From the NCBI RefSeq assembly GCF_001592935.1, contig NZ_LRDB01000050.1, positions 496,001-560,000 of the forward strand: 64,000 nt of DNA, given 5' to 3'. This document shows positions 32,006-41,527 of this stretch, piece after piece. Every line of letters starts with the position of its first letter. Position 1 is the stretch's first letter. The notes beneath the pieces were generated by a model. It was not told the DNA's origin, ran no database searches, and was given only the letters and a program-made list of their open reading frames with translations. This stretch comes from Roseivirga echinicomitans (GTDB taxonomy: Bacteria; Bacteroidota; Bacteroidia; Cytophagales; Cyclobacteriaceae). The translations under genes and the position numbers were made by a program.

Positions 32006-34456
32006 TTATTCGCAGTGAAGCGATTCAATTGGATTTAGACGGGCGACTTTTAGAGTTTGCCCTATGACGATACATAAAGAGATAAATGCGATAACCACCA
32101 ATGGTAGCGCAAAGAAAACCCAACCAATATTGGTTCTAAAAGCATAGCCTTCCAGCCATGACTCAGCACCCATGTAAATCAACGGAAGGCCGATGAAATT
32201 GGCCAACAGAATAAGCCAAAGAAACTCCTTGGAGAGCAATTGCAAAACATCAACAACGGAAGCACCCAACACTTTTCTGATTCCTATTTCCTTTGTACGC
32301 TGAACAGCTGTATACCCCACCAAACCAAAAAGGCCAAGACAAGCAATGGCAATGGCTAAGAAAGAAAACAAGTTGAAAATCTTCCCGAATTGTTCATCAG
32401 ACTTATAAAGGTTATTAAATCGTGAATCCATAAAACCATACTCGAATACATCGCCTGGATAGAACTCATTGTAGGTTTGCTCAATATATGCTATTGTTTG
32501 TGGCACATTATCGGCACTCACCCTAATTTGATACGTGTCGCTATAGCCAAAGTAAATAGGTAGAATGAGTATAGGCTCTATTGACTCCTTAAGTGAACGA
32601 TGATGAAAATCCTCTGTTATGCCTACAATAGTCCATTCTTGTCCGAAGAACAATAACTTTTTATTCACAGCCTCTTCTGCGGTTTTAAATCCTAGAATTT
32701 TGGATGCCTTCTCATTTATTATAGCGGCATCAATTAGACTTGGATCTTCTTTGTGGTCTTCTTGGCGAAAAGGTCTCCCTGCTAGAAAATTGATCTGGTA
32801 AACATCAAAGAACCTATAGTTAGCCCCCATCCGATTAAGCATATGACCTTCAGTCTGCCCCAGCCTTCTCACATCAAAAACCCTTGGCATACGACTCCCA
32901 AAAACATTAGAGGATGTGCCAGCTTTTATAATATGTGCATCTTGTTCAAGTTTGTTTAAAAAGGCATTCATATGAGATACAATAGTAGTATCAAAACTCG
33001 CCAATGAAGGCCCCTCCACGGTAACCACATGCTCCATATTTACGCCCAAATCCTGACGCTTCATGAATTGGGTTTGCTTCATCACCAGATAGGTGCCCGC
33101 AATAAGTGCTGTGGAGAGAATAAATTGAAAAGTGACTAAGGACTTTCTCAAAATCCGTCCTTGCGAACTTTTACCATAATCTCCTTTAAGAGTTTGAGAA
33201 GGCTTAAACCCAGAAAGGACAAAGGCTGGATAAGTACCCGAGCCTATGGCGCCAAGCAATAGAATTAATAGCCCCCATACATACACTGGAAACGGCCCCA
33301 ACTCCATGGTAGCAAAACTTAATAGGGAAAGCTTTTCTTCAATCAAATTATTGAACGGAACCTGCAACACTTGAATAAGTGTAATGGCCAATATAAAAGC
33401 CAATAGATTCAGCATTATTGATTCGGTAAGGTATTGTCTAATTAACTGAACTCGGCTGGCGCCTACTACCTTTCTTATCCCAACTTCCTTTGCCCTTTGC
33501 AATGATTTAGAGGTGGTCAAATTCACGTAATTTACCCAAGCCATGACCATAATAAAGCCCGCAATGATGATAAGAATCCAAACCATTCTTCCATCGGAAG
33601 TTTCATGAATTTCATATTCATAATCAGAATATAGATGTACATCTGCCAAAGGTTGAAGGTGGAATTTTTCAAAAGTGCCCGTTACTTCATCACCTCTAAA
33701 ATACTTAGCAGAGAAGTCATCGAATTTGTTCTGAAACTGTTTATAGTCTACCCCTTCGGCCAGCTCTACGTAATGGTAATAGTCAGAATTTATCCAACTA
33801 AAACGGGCAGACTCTCCCCAGAGGCTAAAGAGTGTTACTCGCGAAAGAAGCGCTTCATATTGAAGGCTCGAGCTAGCTGGTGGGTCTGCAATCACTCCGG
33901 AAAGCTGCCATTTTGATCTCTCTGATCCCATTTCTAAAATGGTGCCCAAGTAGTTCGTCCAATTGGCATCCGTAGTCTGAAACATCTTCTCCACCATTGA
34001 CTCGGTCAAAACAATCTGATAGTTTTCACTCACCATTGTCTCTGGATTTCCGGCCAATACTTCCACATCAAACATTTCGAAGAAAGAGGGCTCTACTAAT
34101 AATGAAGAAGATATTTCCGTAGGCTTATTTTCATATAAGAATACATTTTCTACAAAAGGATTGATGGTGGTATGATTCAGAATTTCCGGATAATCCTCAG
34201 CCATTTGAGGCCCCACAGCGGAGTAGGTAATCTGACCTCGCTGAATCAGCTGATCACCTTCAAAGCGCTCGTTCATTACCCGATATAACTGATCCGACTT
34301 GTGGTGATACTTATCGAAGCTCAGCTGAAAAAAGGCATATTCTAAGATGAAGATACAGGCGGCCAAGCCAATAGAAAGCCCTAGAATATTGACCAAAGAG
34401 AAAGTTTTGTTCTTCCCTAAAGACCTAAATGTTGTTTTGAAATAGTTTCGTAACAT
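32006..34456 (-). CDS. FtsX/MacB-type ABC permease 2 (816 residues)
   Basis: It has the same architecture as permease 1: N-terminal TM ~21-40, periplasmic domain, FtsX block 1 (EVGIRKVVGASRVQLIRQYL), mid TM, second periplasmic domain (~460-690), and FtsX block 2 (EIGIRKVLGASVVDVLQLL). C terminus NPIESLHCE diverges from the RYE of the others. It begins 11 bases after permease 3's stop, so it is the third and last gene of the 39306-32006 operon. It probably pairs with a paralogue as a heterodimeric permease; the ATPase partner is elsewhere. Confidence 0.9.
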   Translation of the reverse strand: MLRNYFKTTFRSLGKNKTFSLVNILGLSIGLAACIFILEYAFFQLSFDKYHHKSDQLYRVMNERFEGDQLIQRGQITYSAVGPQMAEDYPEILNHTTINPFVENVFLYENKPTEISSSLLVEPSFFEMFDVEVLAGNPETMVSENYQIVLTESMVEKMFQTTDANWTNYLGTILEMGSERSKWQLSGVIADPPASSSLQYEALLSRVTLFSLWGESARFSWINSDYYHYVELAEGVDYKQFQNKFDDFSAKYFRGDEVTGTFEKFHLQPLADVHLYSDYEYEIHETSDGRMVWILIIIAGFIMVMAWVNYVNLTTSKSLQRAKEVGIRKVVGASRVQLIRQYLTESIMLNLLAFILAITLIQVLQVPFNNLIEEKLSLLSFATMELGPFPVYVWGLLILLLGAIGSGTYPAFVLSGFKPSQTLKGDYGKSSQGRILRKSLVTFQFILSTALIAGTYLVMKQTQFMKRQDLGVNMEHVVTVEGPSLASFDTTIVSHMNAFLNKLEQDAHIIKAGTSSNVFGSRMPRVFDVRRLGQTEGHMLNRMGANYRFFDVYQINFLAGRPFRQEDHKEDPSLIDAAIINEKASKILGFKTAEEAVNKKLLFFGQEWTIVGITEDFHHRSLKESIEPILILPIYFGYSDTYQIRVSADNVPQTIAYIEQTYNEFYPGDVFEYGFMDSRFNNLYKSDEQFGKIFNLFSFLAIAIACLGLFGLVGYTAVQRTKEIGIRKVLGASVVDVLQLLSKEFLWLILLANFIGLPLIYMGAESWLEGYAFRTNIGWVFFALPLVVIAFISLCIVIGQTLKVARLNPIESLHCE

Positions 34457-34467
34457 GAGTTTTGAGT

Positions 34468-36885
34468 TTATTCGTAACGAAGTGAATCGGAAGGATTCGT
34501 ATTGGCAGTTTTTAAAACTTGATAGCCCACCGTAACCAAGGTGAGTACAAAAACAATCAGCATTGGAACTAGAAATAAGGTCGCTCCAATGTTTATGTGG
34601 TTTGCAAAATTAGCCAACCATTTATGAAGGAAAATGTAGCCTATGGGTATGGAAATAAAGGAGGCTAATAAAATCAGCCATGCATATTCTTTTGTTAGTA
34701 GAAGAACCAACTGACGAATAGAAGCGCCCAACACTTTTCTAACGCTTACTTCTTTGGACCTTCTATTAATATTGTAAAGTGATAGGCCAAACAGACCGAG
34801 TACGGTGATTACAATCGCCAATATTGAAAAGAAGCTCACAATACTGCCGAAAAGGCGATCTGATTTGTATTGTCTATTGAAGTAGTCATCCAAGAAGAAA
34901 TACTCGAAGTAGCTATTCGAATAATTTCGGTCAAAAGCTTGCTCAATTTGACCCATAGTGTTTTGCATATCTTCAGAACCCAACTTTATGGAATAGTATA
35001 TTACCCTATCATGATGGGTGTAAATATGAGGTTCAATATTTGACTTTAATGACTCTTGACTGATATCGTCCACGATGCCCACTAACGTGTAAGGGTCGGT
35101 TTCATAATAGATGGTTTTGCCAATCCAGTCTGCAAGTTCTTCCCCTTGTAATAAATCCTTAGCAGCCGACAGACTCAGTATTATTGACTGATCATCATCA
35201 AAATCATTACTAAAACTTCTGCCATACAGGACTTGAATATCATAAAGGCTTATAAATGATTCATCGACAGAAATATCTTTGGCGTACAAGGCTTTATCAT
35301 CCTCTGCTGGCCCAAGTGCCACAAACCTCATTCTTGAAATTTCATAACCCGGAATCTCAGAAGAGGCTGCAATGGATTGTACTCCACTCATGTTTTTAAC
35401 ATCGTTGACAAACGCAGATTTGGTACGTTCCCTATTGGCTTCATCCATAAAGGGCTTTTTGACAATCAAAGTTTGGTCAATGTCCATCCCCAAAGATTGG
35501 TTTTGCATAAAATTCAACTGCGATTGAACAGCCATCGTCCCCAAGATCAAAACCAAGGCCACGACATTTTGAAACACTGTAAGCGATTTTCTAAGGGCTA
35601 AGCCAGAATTGCTGGTTTTTGCCTTTCCTTTTAAAACGACTATTACTTTCTGTATCGAAAACAACCAAGCTGGATAGAGCGCAAAAAACAGAGAACCCAA
35701 TGTAAAGAGCACAAGTAATACCAAGGTCTGTTTTAATGAGTTTGCACCAAAAAAATCAATCGGAATCCCTAATAAATTTTCAAAAAACACACTGCTAAAT
35801 TGTAATAGTGTAAGTGCTAAGAGCATTGCAAGGAAGTTGATAATTAGGCCCTCAATTAGAAACTGACCGATGAGTTGTGATTTCACCCCCCCCAACACCT
35901 TTCTAATGCCCACTTCTTTACTCCTATCAATCAACTTAGTGGTGCTCAGGTTGACATAATTCACCCATGCGATCACCATGATAAATAAGCCTACTATGCT
36001 CAGAAAGCCTACAGTTGACTTATTGCCATTCACTTCCATCTCGAAAGAATGGTGCGAGGTTAGATGGATATCTTGAGTTTTTTGCAGTTTAAAAGTCACC
36101 CCCTCATCTTTAAACCAAGCCCCTTCAATGCCTACAAAAGCCCTGTTGATTTTGTCTTCAAGCAAATTGGGATCACCCGAACTATTGAGTTTGAGATAAG
36201 TGAAAAAGTTACCCCATCCGTAATTGTTATCTAAGTCCCATTCGCTAGGCAATGACTTAAAAGAAACCAGTACATCATATTTGAAATGTGTGTTTTCAGT
36301 GAGATCTTCGAAAACACCAGTCACTTTAAAGTCCTGCTCCATGTTTTTAAATCTCAGCAGTTTACCAATGGCAGACTCTTTGCCGAAAAATCGTTCTTTA
36401 TAGGAAGCCGAAATCACCACTTCATATGGATTTTCTAAAGAGGCTGTATTAGCCCCTTCCTCCCAATTCATGGTGAAAATTTTCAGTGCATCGTCATCAG
36501 CAAAATAAGGCCTAGGGATATTGAAGGTTTTGATGTCTCCAGTTGGAGCATAATAGCTAAAAGCAAACGACTGGAATATTTTGTCAGAGCCAATTACACG
36601 GGCAATATTTTCAACTTCTGGAATAGAGCTTTTAATTACTGGTGCCATAGGCGGAAACACAGAGGCTACTCCGTCATTAGGCGCCTCACCTTCCGCAATT
36701 CTATAAATTCTAAATACACTCTCTGCATTTTCAATATGGCTATCATAGCCCTTTTCGAACGAAACATATTTAAAGATCAACAGGCAAGCGACCATGGAAA
36801 GCGATAAGCCAAGCATATTGATTAAAGAGAAAACCTTATTTCTCTTTAAATGACGAATAGCGATAAGGATGTTGTTTCTGACCAT
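34468..36885 (-). CDS. FtsX/MacB-type ABC permease 3 (805 residues)
   Basis: Paralogue with N-terminal TM (~21-40), periplasmic MacB-like domain, FtsX block 1 (EVGIRKVLGGVKSQLIGQFL), mid TM near 435, second periplasmic domain, and FtsX block 2 with a variant EVSVRKVLGASIRQLVLLL. C terminus NPSDSLRYE. It lies 12 bases downstream of permease 4 and 11 upstream of permease 2 in one operon. Sequence differences between the periplasmic domains of the four copies are large while the cytoplasmic RKVLGA coupling motifs are kept, as expected if each handles a different ligand with one shared ATPase. Confidence 0.9.
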   Translation of the reverse strand: MVRNNILIAIRHLKRNKVFSLINMLGLSLSMVACLLIFKYVSFEKGYDSHIENAESVFRIYRIAEGEAPNDGVASVFPPMAPVIKSSIPEVENIARVIGSDKIFQSFAFSYYAPTGDIKTFNIPRPYFADDDALKIFTMNWEEGANTASLENPYEVVISASYKERFFGKESAIGKLLRFKNMEQDFKVTGVFEDLTENTHFKYDVLVSFKSLPSEWDLDNNYGWGNFFTYLKLNSSGDPNLLEDKINRAFVGIEGAWFKDEGVTFKLQKTQDIHLTSHHSFEMEVNGNKSTVGFLSIVGLFIMVIAWVNYVNLSTTKLIDRSKEVGIRKVLGGVKSQLIGQFLIEGLIINFLAMLLALTLLQFSSVFFENLLGIPIDFFGANSLKQTLVLLVLFTLGSLFFALYPAWLFSIQKVIVVLKGKAKTSNSGLALRKSLTVFQNVVALVLILGTMAVQSQLNFMQNQSLGMDIDQTLIVKKPFMDEANRERTKSAFVNDVKNMSGVQSIAASSEIPGYEISRMRFVALGPAEDDKALYAKDISVDESFISLYDIQVLYGRSFSNDFDDDQSIILSLSAAKDLLQGEELADWIGKTIYYETDPYTLVGIVDDISQESLKSNIEPHIYTHHDRVIYYSIKLGSEDMQNTMGQIEQAFDRNYSNSYFEYFFLDDYFNRQYKSDRLFGSIVSFFSILAIVITVLGLFGLSLYNINRRSKEVSVRKVLGASIRQLVLLLTKEYAWLILLASFISIPIGYIFLHKWLANFANHINIGATLFLVPMLIVFVLTLVTVGYQVLKTANTNPSDSLRYE

Positions 36886-36897
36886 GCTGTTTTGCCT

Positions 36898-39306
36898 TTA
36901 TTCGTACCGAAGGGAATCGATTGGGTTTGATAAGGTTGATTTAACCGAGTGAAAAGAAACGGTTATGGCTACCACCAAAAAACAAATACTGGTGGATAAC
37001 AAAAATATATCAACCGTGATGGAAGTGCTATAAGCAAACCCCGAAAGCCACTGATCCATAAAATAATAGGAAATGGGTAGCGATATGGCTGTGCTCAACA
37101 GAATCAACCAAATGGTTTGTCGGTTTAAGAGAATGAGCACATCGGAGAAACCAGCCCCAAATACTTTTCTAATGCCAATTTCCTTCGTTCGATTGGCCAT
37201 ATTAATCCCCGTTAGCCCAAAGAGCCCAATACAGGCGATGATTATCCCCAATACTGAAGCCACATTAATGATCTCTTTCCATTTTTGGTTGTCCTTATAG
37301 CGGCTACTGAGGTAATCGTTAAGGAAGCTCACTTCAATTTCCTTTCCCGGAACAATCTTTTCAGCGGCAGCTTTAATGGCTGCAATCCCAGCTTCATTTT
37401 TCCCCGCTCCGATTTTTACGAACAAATCTGAAAGACTACTGCTCTCTGCTACATGGAATCTAAAAGGCCCAATGGATTTCTGGAGTGATTCAAAATGAAA
37501 ATCATTGACAACGCCCTGAATGTCCTTTTGCACAAAATTATACATTGCCGTATCAGACTTATAAAGGTCATAGAGTCTTTTGTTTATTATTGATCGATTT
37601 CCTAATGCCTCTACCCCCATTTCTTCACTAAAATACTCACCCTCCAAAAGAGGGATGCTAAAGGTTTTAAAGAAATCGAAATCTACTCTGGCGCTCTGCA
37701 CCCAATATTGAATGTTGTTAATCACAATACCACCCCTGCTGGTTGAAGGAGTGAAAATCCCGTTGACACCAGTTACAGATTGGATAGCTGTATTGGAAGC
37801 CAGTTCCTGCTTCATCAATTGAGTCTTTCCCCAAAGTCCGCGAACGTAAACAATCTGTTCTTTGTCAAAACCTAAGTCTTTGTCATTGATATAATTGAAC
37901 TGCCGCGTCATAGCCAAACCCATGGAAATAAAGAACAGACAAAGCACAAACTGAAACACCACCATAGACCTTATCAAAAGCGGTTTGATTTTATAGGTAG
38001 TATTTCCCTTAAGGCCATTCACCACTTTAAATCGGGATAAAATTTGAGCCGGATATATGCCGGCCAGAAATGCCAGTACTAATGAAAAAAGAAGGCCGAT
38101 ACTTAAGATTTGAATGTTCTCGAATAAACTTAATTCGATTGACTTCCCCGCCAATTCATTGAACCTTGGTAGAATGAGTTGCATTAATGTGAAACCACCC
38201 AGCACAGCAAATGCAGAAATAATCAGCGCTTCTAAATAGAATTGGCTGTGTAAATGTGTTCCGCTTGCTCCCATTACTTTTCTCACGGAAACTTCCATTT
38301 GTCTGCCGCCCGAAGAAGCCACGTTAATAGAAAGGTAATTGATACAAGCGATTAGGAGGATGAGTAGCCCAATGCCAATTAGTATAATAGAATAAAGCGG
38401 AGAAGAACTCTTTCCATAACTTATACTTGGGTCGAGATATAAGCCTTGGATATTCTTTAAGCCATATTGCACAACAGGATTGGATGCTGATAGCTTCAGC
38501 ATTTCGCGTTGACTGGAAATATTATCAGCAAATCGTTCAGTATAAATTTCACTTATCTTTTGGCCTACTATACTGGCATCTTCTGGATTATTAAGAAGCA
38601 GAAAGCATGAAATGGCACTATAACCCCAATTGTCAACATGCTCCTTGTAATAATAGGAATTCGCAAGGTTGAGTACAATATTCAACTCCAAAGAAGAGTT
38701 TACAGGCTTTTCTATTACTCCAGAAACTTGGTAAACATCACCTTGTTCTGTCCCACTCGAAAAAGTTTCACCCACAGCGTCCACCCTTCCAAAAAGTTTC
38801 ATCGCCATTGCATCTGTAATAACCGCGCTTTTAATCTCCTTCAGTACGGTGCTTGGTTCGCCATACAAAAAATTAAAACTAAAATGCTCAAAGAAGTCTG
38901 AATCTACGTAGTTGACATACTCGGACAATTCCTTTTCATCCTTTTTGATGCTCATGTAATTCCCTTCAACCCTAATTACCTTGTCAATTTCAGGTACACT
39001 TTCTTTCACCAACTCCAAAAATGGAAGATTATGAGATGTACCCTTCTCAATTCCTTTATCTGGTTTGGTGTCAAACCAACCAAGCTCCAATTTTGGGTCG
39101 TCCGTTTTGAAATCCGTTTTATAGAGAAGAAACAGATTGTCTCCCTTGGAGTGAAATCCATCATAATTCCACTCATCTTTCACAAATACGAAAACCAATA
39201 AGCCTATCATCACGGCAATGGACAGGCTTGTGAAGTTTATGGCACTGTATAACCTTCGTTTGGAAAGGTTTCTAAAGGACATTTTGAAGTAGCTCTTGAT
39301 CATCAT
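36898..39306 (-). CDS. FtsX/MacB-type ABC permease 4 (802 residues)
   Basis: First gene of the three-permease operon, divergent from the response regulator. It is the most divergent paralogue: N-terminal TM ~20-42 (AINFTSLSIAVMIGLLVFVFV), FtsX block 1 EVSVRKVMGASGTHLHSQFYL, mid TM with LIRSMVVFQFVLCLFFISMGL, and FtsX block 2 EIGIRKVFGAGFSDVLILL. It ends NPIDSLRYE. A dyad pair at 39446-39483 is 140-177 bases before its ATG (39306, or the second Met three bases later). I found no convincing -24/-12 element in between. Confidence 0.9.
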   Translation of the reverse strand: MMIKSYFKMSFRNLSKRRLYSAINFTSLSIAVMIGLLVFVFVKDEWNYDGFHSKGDNLFLLYKTDFKTDDPKLELGWFDTKPDKGIEKGTSHNLPFLELVKESVPEIDKVIRVEGNYMSIKKDEKELSEYVNYVDSDFFEHFSFNFLYGEPSTVLKEIKSAVITDAMAMKLFGRVDAVGETFSSGTEQGDVYQVSGVIEKPVNSSLELNIVLNLANSYYYKEHVDNWGYSAISCFLLLNNPEDASIVGQKISEIYTERFADNISSQREMLKLSASNPVVQYGLKNIQGLYLDPSISYGKSSSPLYSIILIGIGLLILLIACINYLSINVASSGGRQMEVSVRKVMGASGTHLHSQFYLEALIISAFAVLGGFTLMQLILPRFNELAGKSIELSLFENIQILSIGLLFSLVLAFLAGIYPAQILSRFKVVNGLKGNTTYKIKPLLIRSMVVFQFVLCLFFISMGLAMTRQFNYINDKDLGFDKEQIVYVRGLWGKTQLMKQELASNTAIQSVTGVNGIFTPSTSRGGIVINNIQYWVQSARVDFDFFKTFSIPLLEGEYFSEEMGVEALGNRSIINKRLYDLYKSDTAMYNFVQKDIQGVVNDFHFESLQKSIGPFRFHVAESSSLSDLFVKIGAGKNEAGIAAIKAAAEKIVPGKEIEVSFLNDYLSSRYKDNQKWKEIINVASVLGIIIACIGLFGLTGINMANRTKEIGIRKVFGAGFSDVLILLNRQTIWLILLSTAISLPISYYFMDQWLSGFAYSTSITVDIFLLSTSICFLVVAITVSFHSVKSTLSNPIDSLRYE

Positions 39307-39445
39307 CTCTTATTTATTCATGTTCTACCTTTGACTTAAAACCCTTAGTAGACCTGTACAGCAATAGCCTACAATCATGCCGAAATCACAAACACCTAAA
39401 TAACAGCAACTTACAGTATATACAATCCCGTTTATCAATTATTTT

Positions 39446-39483
39446 GTGTCAATGTGAAGCAAATGAACGTATCATAATGGTAC
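39446..39483. promoter_or_regulatory. Dyad pair between permease 4 and the response regulator
   Basis: GTGTCAATGTGAAGC (39446-39460, one mismatch to the dyad in the final half-site) and GTATCATAATGGTAC (39469-39483, full fit to GTNNCANNNTGNNAC), starts 23 bases apart. Same motif as at 31915-31950. It could serve the divergent permease operon, the regulator itself, or both. Confidence 0.5.
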
Positions 39484-39524
39484 ATTTCATACCTTTATAT
39501 TCCATCAGAGAACAATTAAGACCA

Positions 39525-40898
39525 ATGTCAAAAGTTGATGCTAAAATTCTAGTATTAGATGATGATCCGGGAGTGCTCTACACTGCCAACATGATCTTGA
39601 AACAATACTTTCAAACTGTCATTACAGAAAAAGACCCTGCCAAATTAGATTTTCTTCTTAATCAGCACGAGTATGACGTTATAGTATTGGACATGAATTT
39701 CTCCTATGGTTTGACGGGGGGTAAAGAAGGGATCAAGCTTTTGAAAAGAGTTTTGGAGAAAGATCCAAAAGCACACGTATTAATGAATACGGCCTATGGT
39801 GATATTGACATTGCCGTAGAAGCTATGAAAGAAGGTGCTGTCGATTTTTTAGTAAAACCTTGGCCAAAAGAAAAGTTATTGGCCACCGTATTGGCCATTT
39901 ATGAATTGAGTAAAAGTAGAAAGGAAGTTCAAGAGTTAAAGACCGGTCAGAAGATTCTGATGAAGGACCAACAGAAAGAGTTGAGTGATATAATTTCTGT
40001 GAGCCCTGTGATGAAGCCTATTTTTCACACCATTGAGAAAGTTGCCAAAACCGATGCCAACGTACTTGTTTTGGGTGAAAATGGAACGGGGAAGGAGTTA
40101 GTTGCTAGAGCGATTCATAATCAATCTAAAAGGGGCAATGAAAATTTCATTAAGGTAGATTTAGGAGCAATTTCCGCTACCCTATTTGAATCCGAGCTAT
40201 TCGGCCATGTAAAAGGTGCTTTTACCGATGCCCGAGAAGATCGGCCAGGCAGGTTTGAGTTGGCTTCAAATGGAACATTATTTTTAGACGAGATTGGAAA
40301 TCTATCCTTACCCCTTCAAGCGAAATTACTCACTGCACTTCAGTTCAAACAAATTAGCCGTGTAGGTTCTAATAAAGTACTTCCTTTAAATATTCGTTTG
40401 GTTTCTGCCACCAATATGCCCCTTTACCAAATGGTAAAGCATAATGAGTTCAGGCAAGATTTGCTCTACAGAATGAATACGGTGGAAATTAAACTCCCTC
40501 CTTTGAGAGAAAGAAAAGAGGACATCGCACCATTGGCAAAGCATTTTCTTACCACATATACCAAAAAGTATCAGAAGGAAAAAATGAGGTTAAACGAAAC
40601 CACCTTGAATAAACTACTCGGTTATAGCTGGCCAGGAAATATTCGTGAACTTCAGCACGCCATTGAAAGGGCCGTGATTATGGCCAACTCTCCTCTTTTA
40701 GCTCCTGAAGACTTTCTCTTGAAAGATGACAGCATTGAAGGTCATAGCCAGCCAGAATCCTTGAATATTGAGGCCATGGAAAAGACGGCCATCCAAAACG
40801 CAATACGGAAAGCTGGGGGGAACTTAACGCAGGCCGCAATAGAATTGGGCTTTGGGCGCAGTACCTTGTATAGAAAAATGACTAAGTACGGACTCTGA
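39525..40898 (+). CDS. Sigma-54-dependent response regulator (NtrC family)
   Basis: 457 residues from the ATG at 39525, where family sequence begins (KILVLDDDPGVL); a longer frame from 39444 runs through the dyad sites and looks spurious. Receiver domain ~1-125 with phospho-acceptor Asp56 (VIVLDMNF) and the Lys of LVKPWP. AAA+ domain ~145-385: Walker A GENGTGKE from residue 184, the sigma-54-contact loop as GAFTDA (231-236) instead of GAFTGA, and Walker B LFLDEIGN. Fis-type HTH at the C terminus (NLTQAAIELGFGRSTLYRKM). It is encoded with the kinase at 41524 and divergent from the permeases, which are its likely targets. Confidence 0.93.
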   Translation: MSKVDAKILVLDDDPGVLYTANMILKQYFQTVITEKDPAKLDFLLNQHEYDVIVLDMNFSYGLTGGKEGIKLLKRVLEKDPKAHVLMNTAYGDIDIAVEAMKEGAVDFLVKPWPKEKLLATVLAIYELSKSRKEVQELKTGQKILMKDQQKELSDIISVSPVMKPIFHTIEKVAKTDANVLVLGENGTGKELVARAIHNQSKRGNENFIKVDLGAISATLFESELFGHVKGAFTDAREDRPGRFELASNGTLFLDEIGNLSLPLQAKLLTALQFKQISRVGSNKVLPLNIRLVSATNMPLYQMVKHNEFRQDLLYRMNTVEIKLPPLRERKEDIAPLAKHFLTTYTKKYQKEKMRLNETTLNKLLGYSWPGNIRELQHAIERAVIMANSPLLAPEDFLLKDDSIEGHSQPESLNIEAMEKTAIQNAIRKAGGNLTQAAIELGFGRSTLYRKMTKYGL

Positions 40899-41056
40899 TA
40901 ATTAATATAAATAGATTAGATTCAGCCTAACATTAATTAACCAAAACATTAAGTTATAAACTCTTCTTTCCAGCATTAGATTTGACAAATTAAGTTCCAC
41001 ACATGTAGTTGTATGTTCTTAAAGTCTAAGTGAAAAGTTTCTGAGATTCGAAAAAT

Positions 41057-41527
41057 ATGCGTACTCTTCTAATCATTATCTGCCTGATTGGAATTCGACT
41101 CCATGCCAATGGACAGCGAAGTCTAGAAGAAGTACACGATAGAATAAAAGAAAGTCAGTTGTCGGATGAAAAGTTTAAATGGAAGCATTTTGGCACTCTT
41201 AATTTTGAAGTAGCAGGCACTCAAAACGCAGGAGATTATAAACTAAATATTGAAGCCGGAACTACCGTAAGAATGTATTTGCTGTCAAAAACAGAATGCA
41301 TTACTTACTTTGATGTGCGTGACCCACAAACACGATATGTTTTTGGCTCGAACAATAAAAATAGTTTGGAAACCGAAGTCGAAGGATTTAAGGCCACTAC
41401 AGCTGTTTATACTTATGAAAAAGACGCCACTATGGCCATTCGATTTGGGGTAAGGTGGGGTTGTCCAAGAATGCAACGAACCAAGCTAAAGCTCTTGGTC
41501 TTCTATCAAATAAAAGAAACTGAATGA
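41057..41527 (+). CDS. Exported small protein coupled to the histidine kinase
   Basis: 156 residues. Signal peptide MRTLLIIICLIGIRLHANG (cleavage ~19-20), then a soluble periplasmic domain with a beta-rich stretch (TLNFEVAGTQNAGDYKLNIEAG and VRMYLLSKTECITYFDVRD) and two Cys that could pair. I recognise no family. Its stop overlaps the kinase start (ATGA, 41524-41527), so the two are made together. A role as ligand-sensing partner or stability factor for the kinase is inferred from that coupling only. Confidence 0.7.
   Translation: MRTLLIIICLIGIRLHANGQRSLEEVHDRIKESQLSDEKFKWKHFGTLNFEVAGTQNAGDYKLNIEAGTTVRMYLLSKTECITYFDVRDPQTRYVFGSNNKNSLETEVEGFKATTAVYTYEKDATMAIRFGVRWGCPRMQRTKLKLLVFYQIKETE

Noticed and set aside
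39361-39384. Sigma-54 promoter for permease 4 on the minus strand (CGGCAT...TTGC)
   Set aside because: The GG to GC distance is wrong (17 bases instead of 10).
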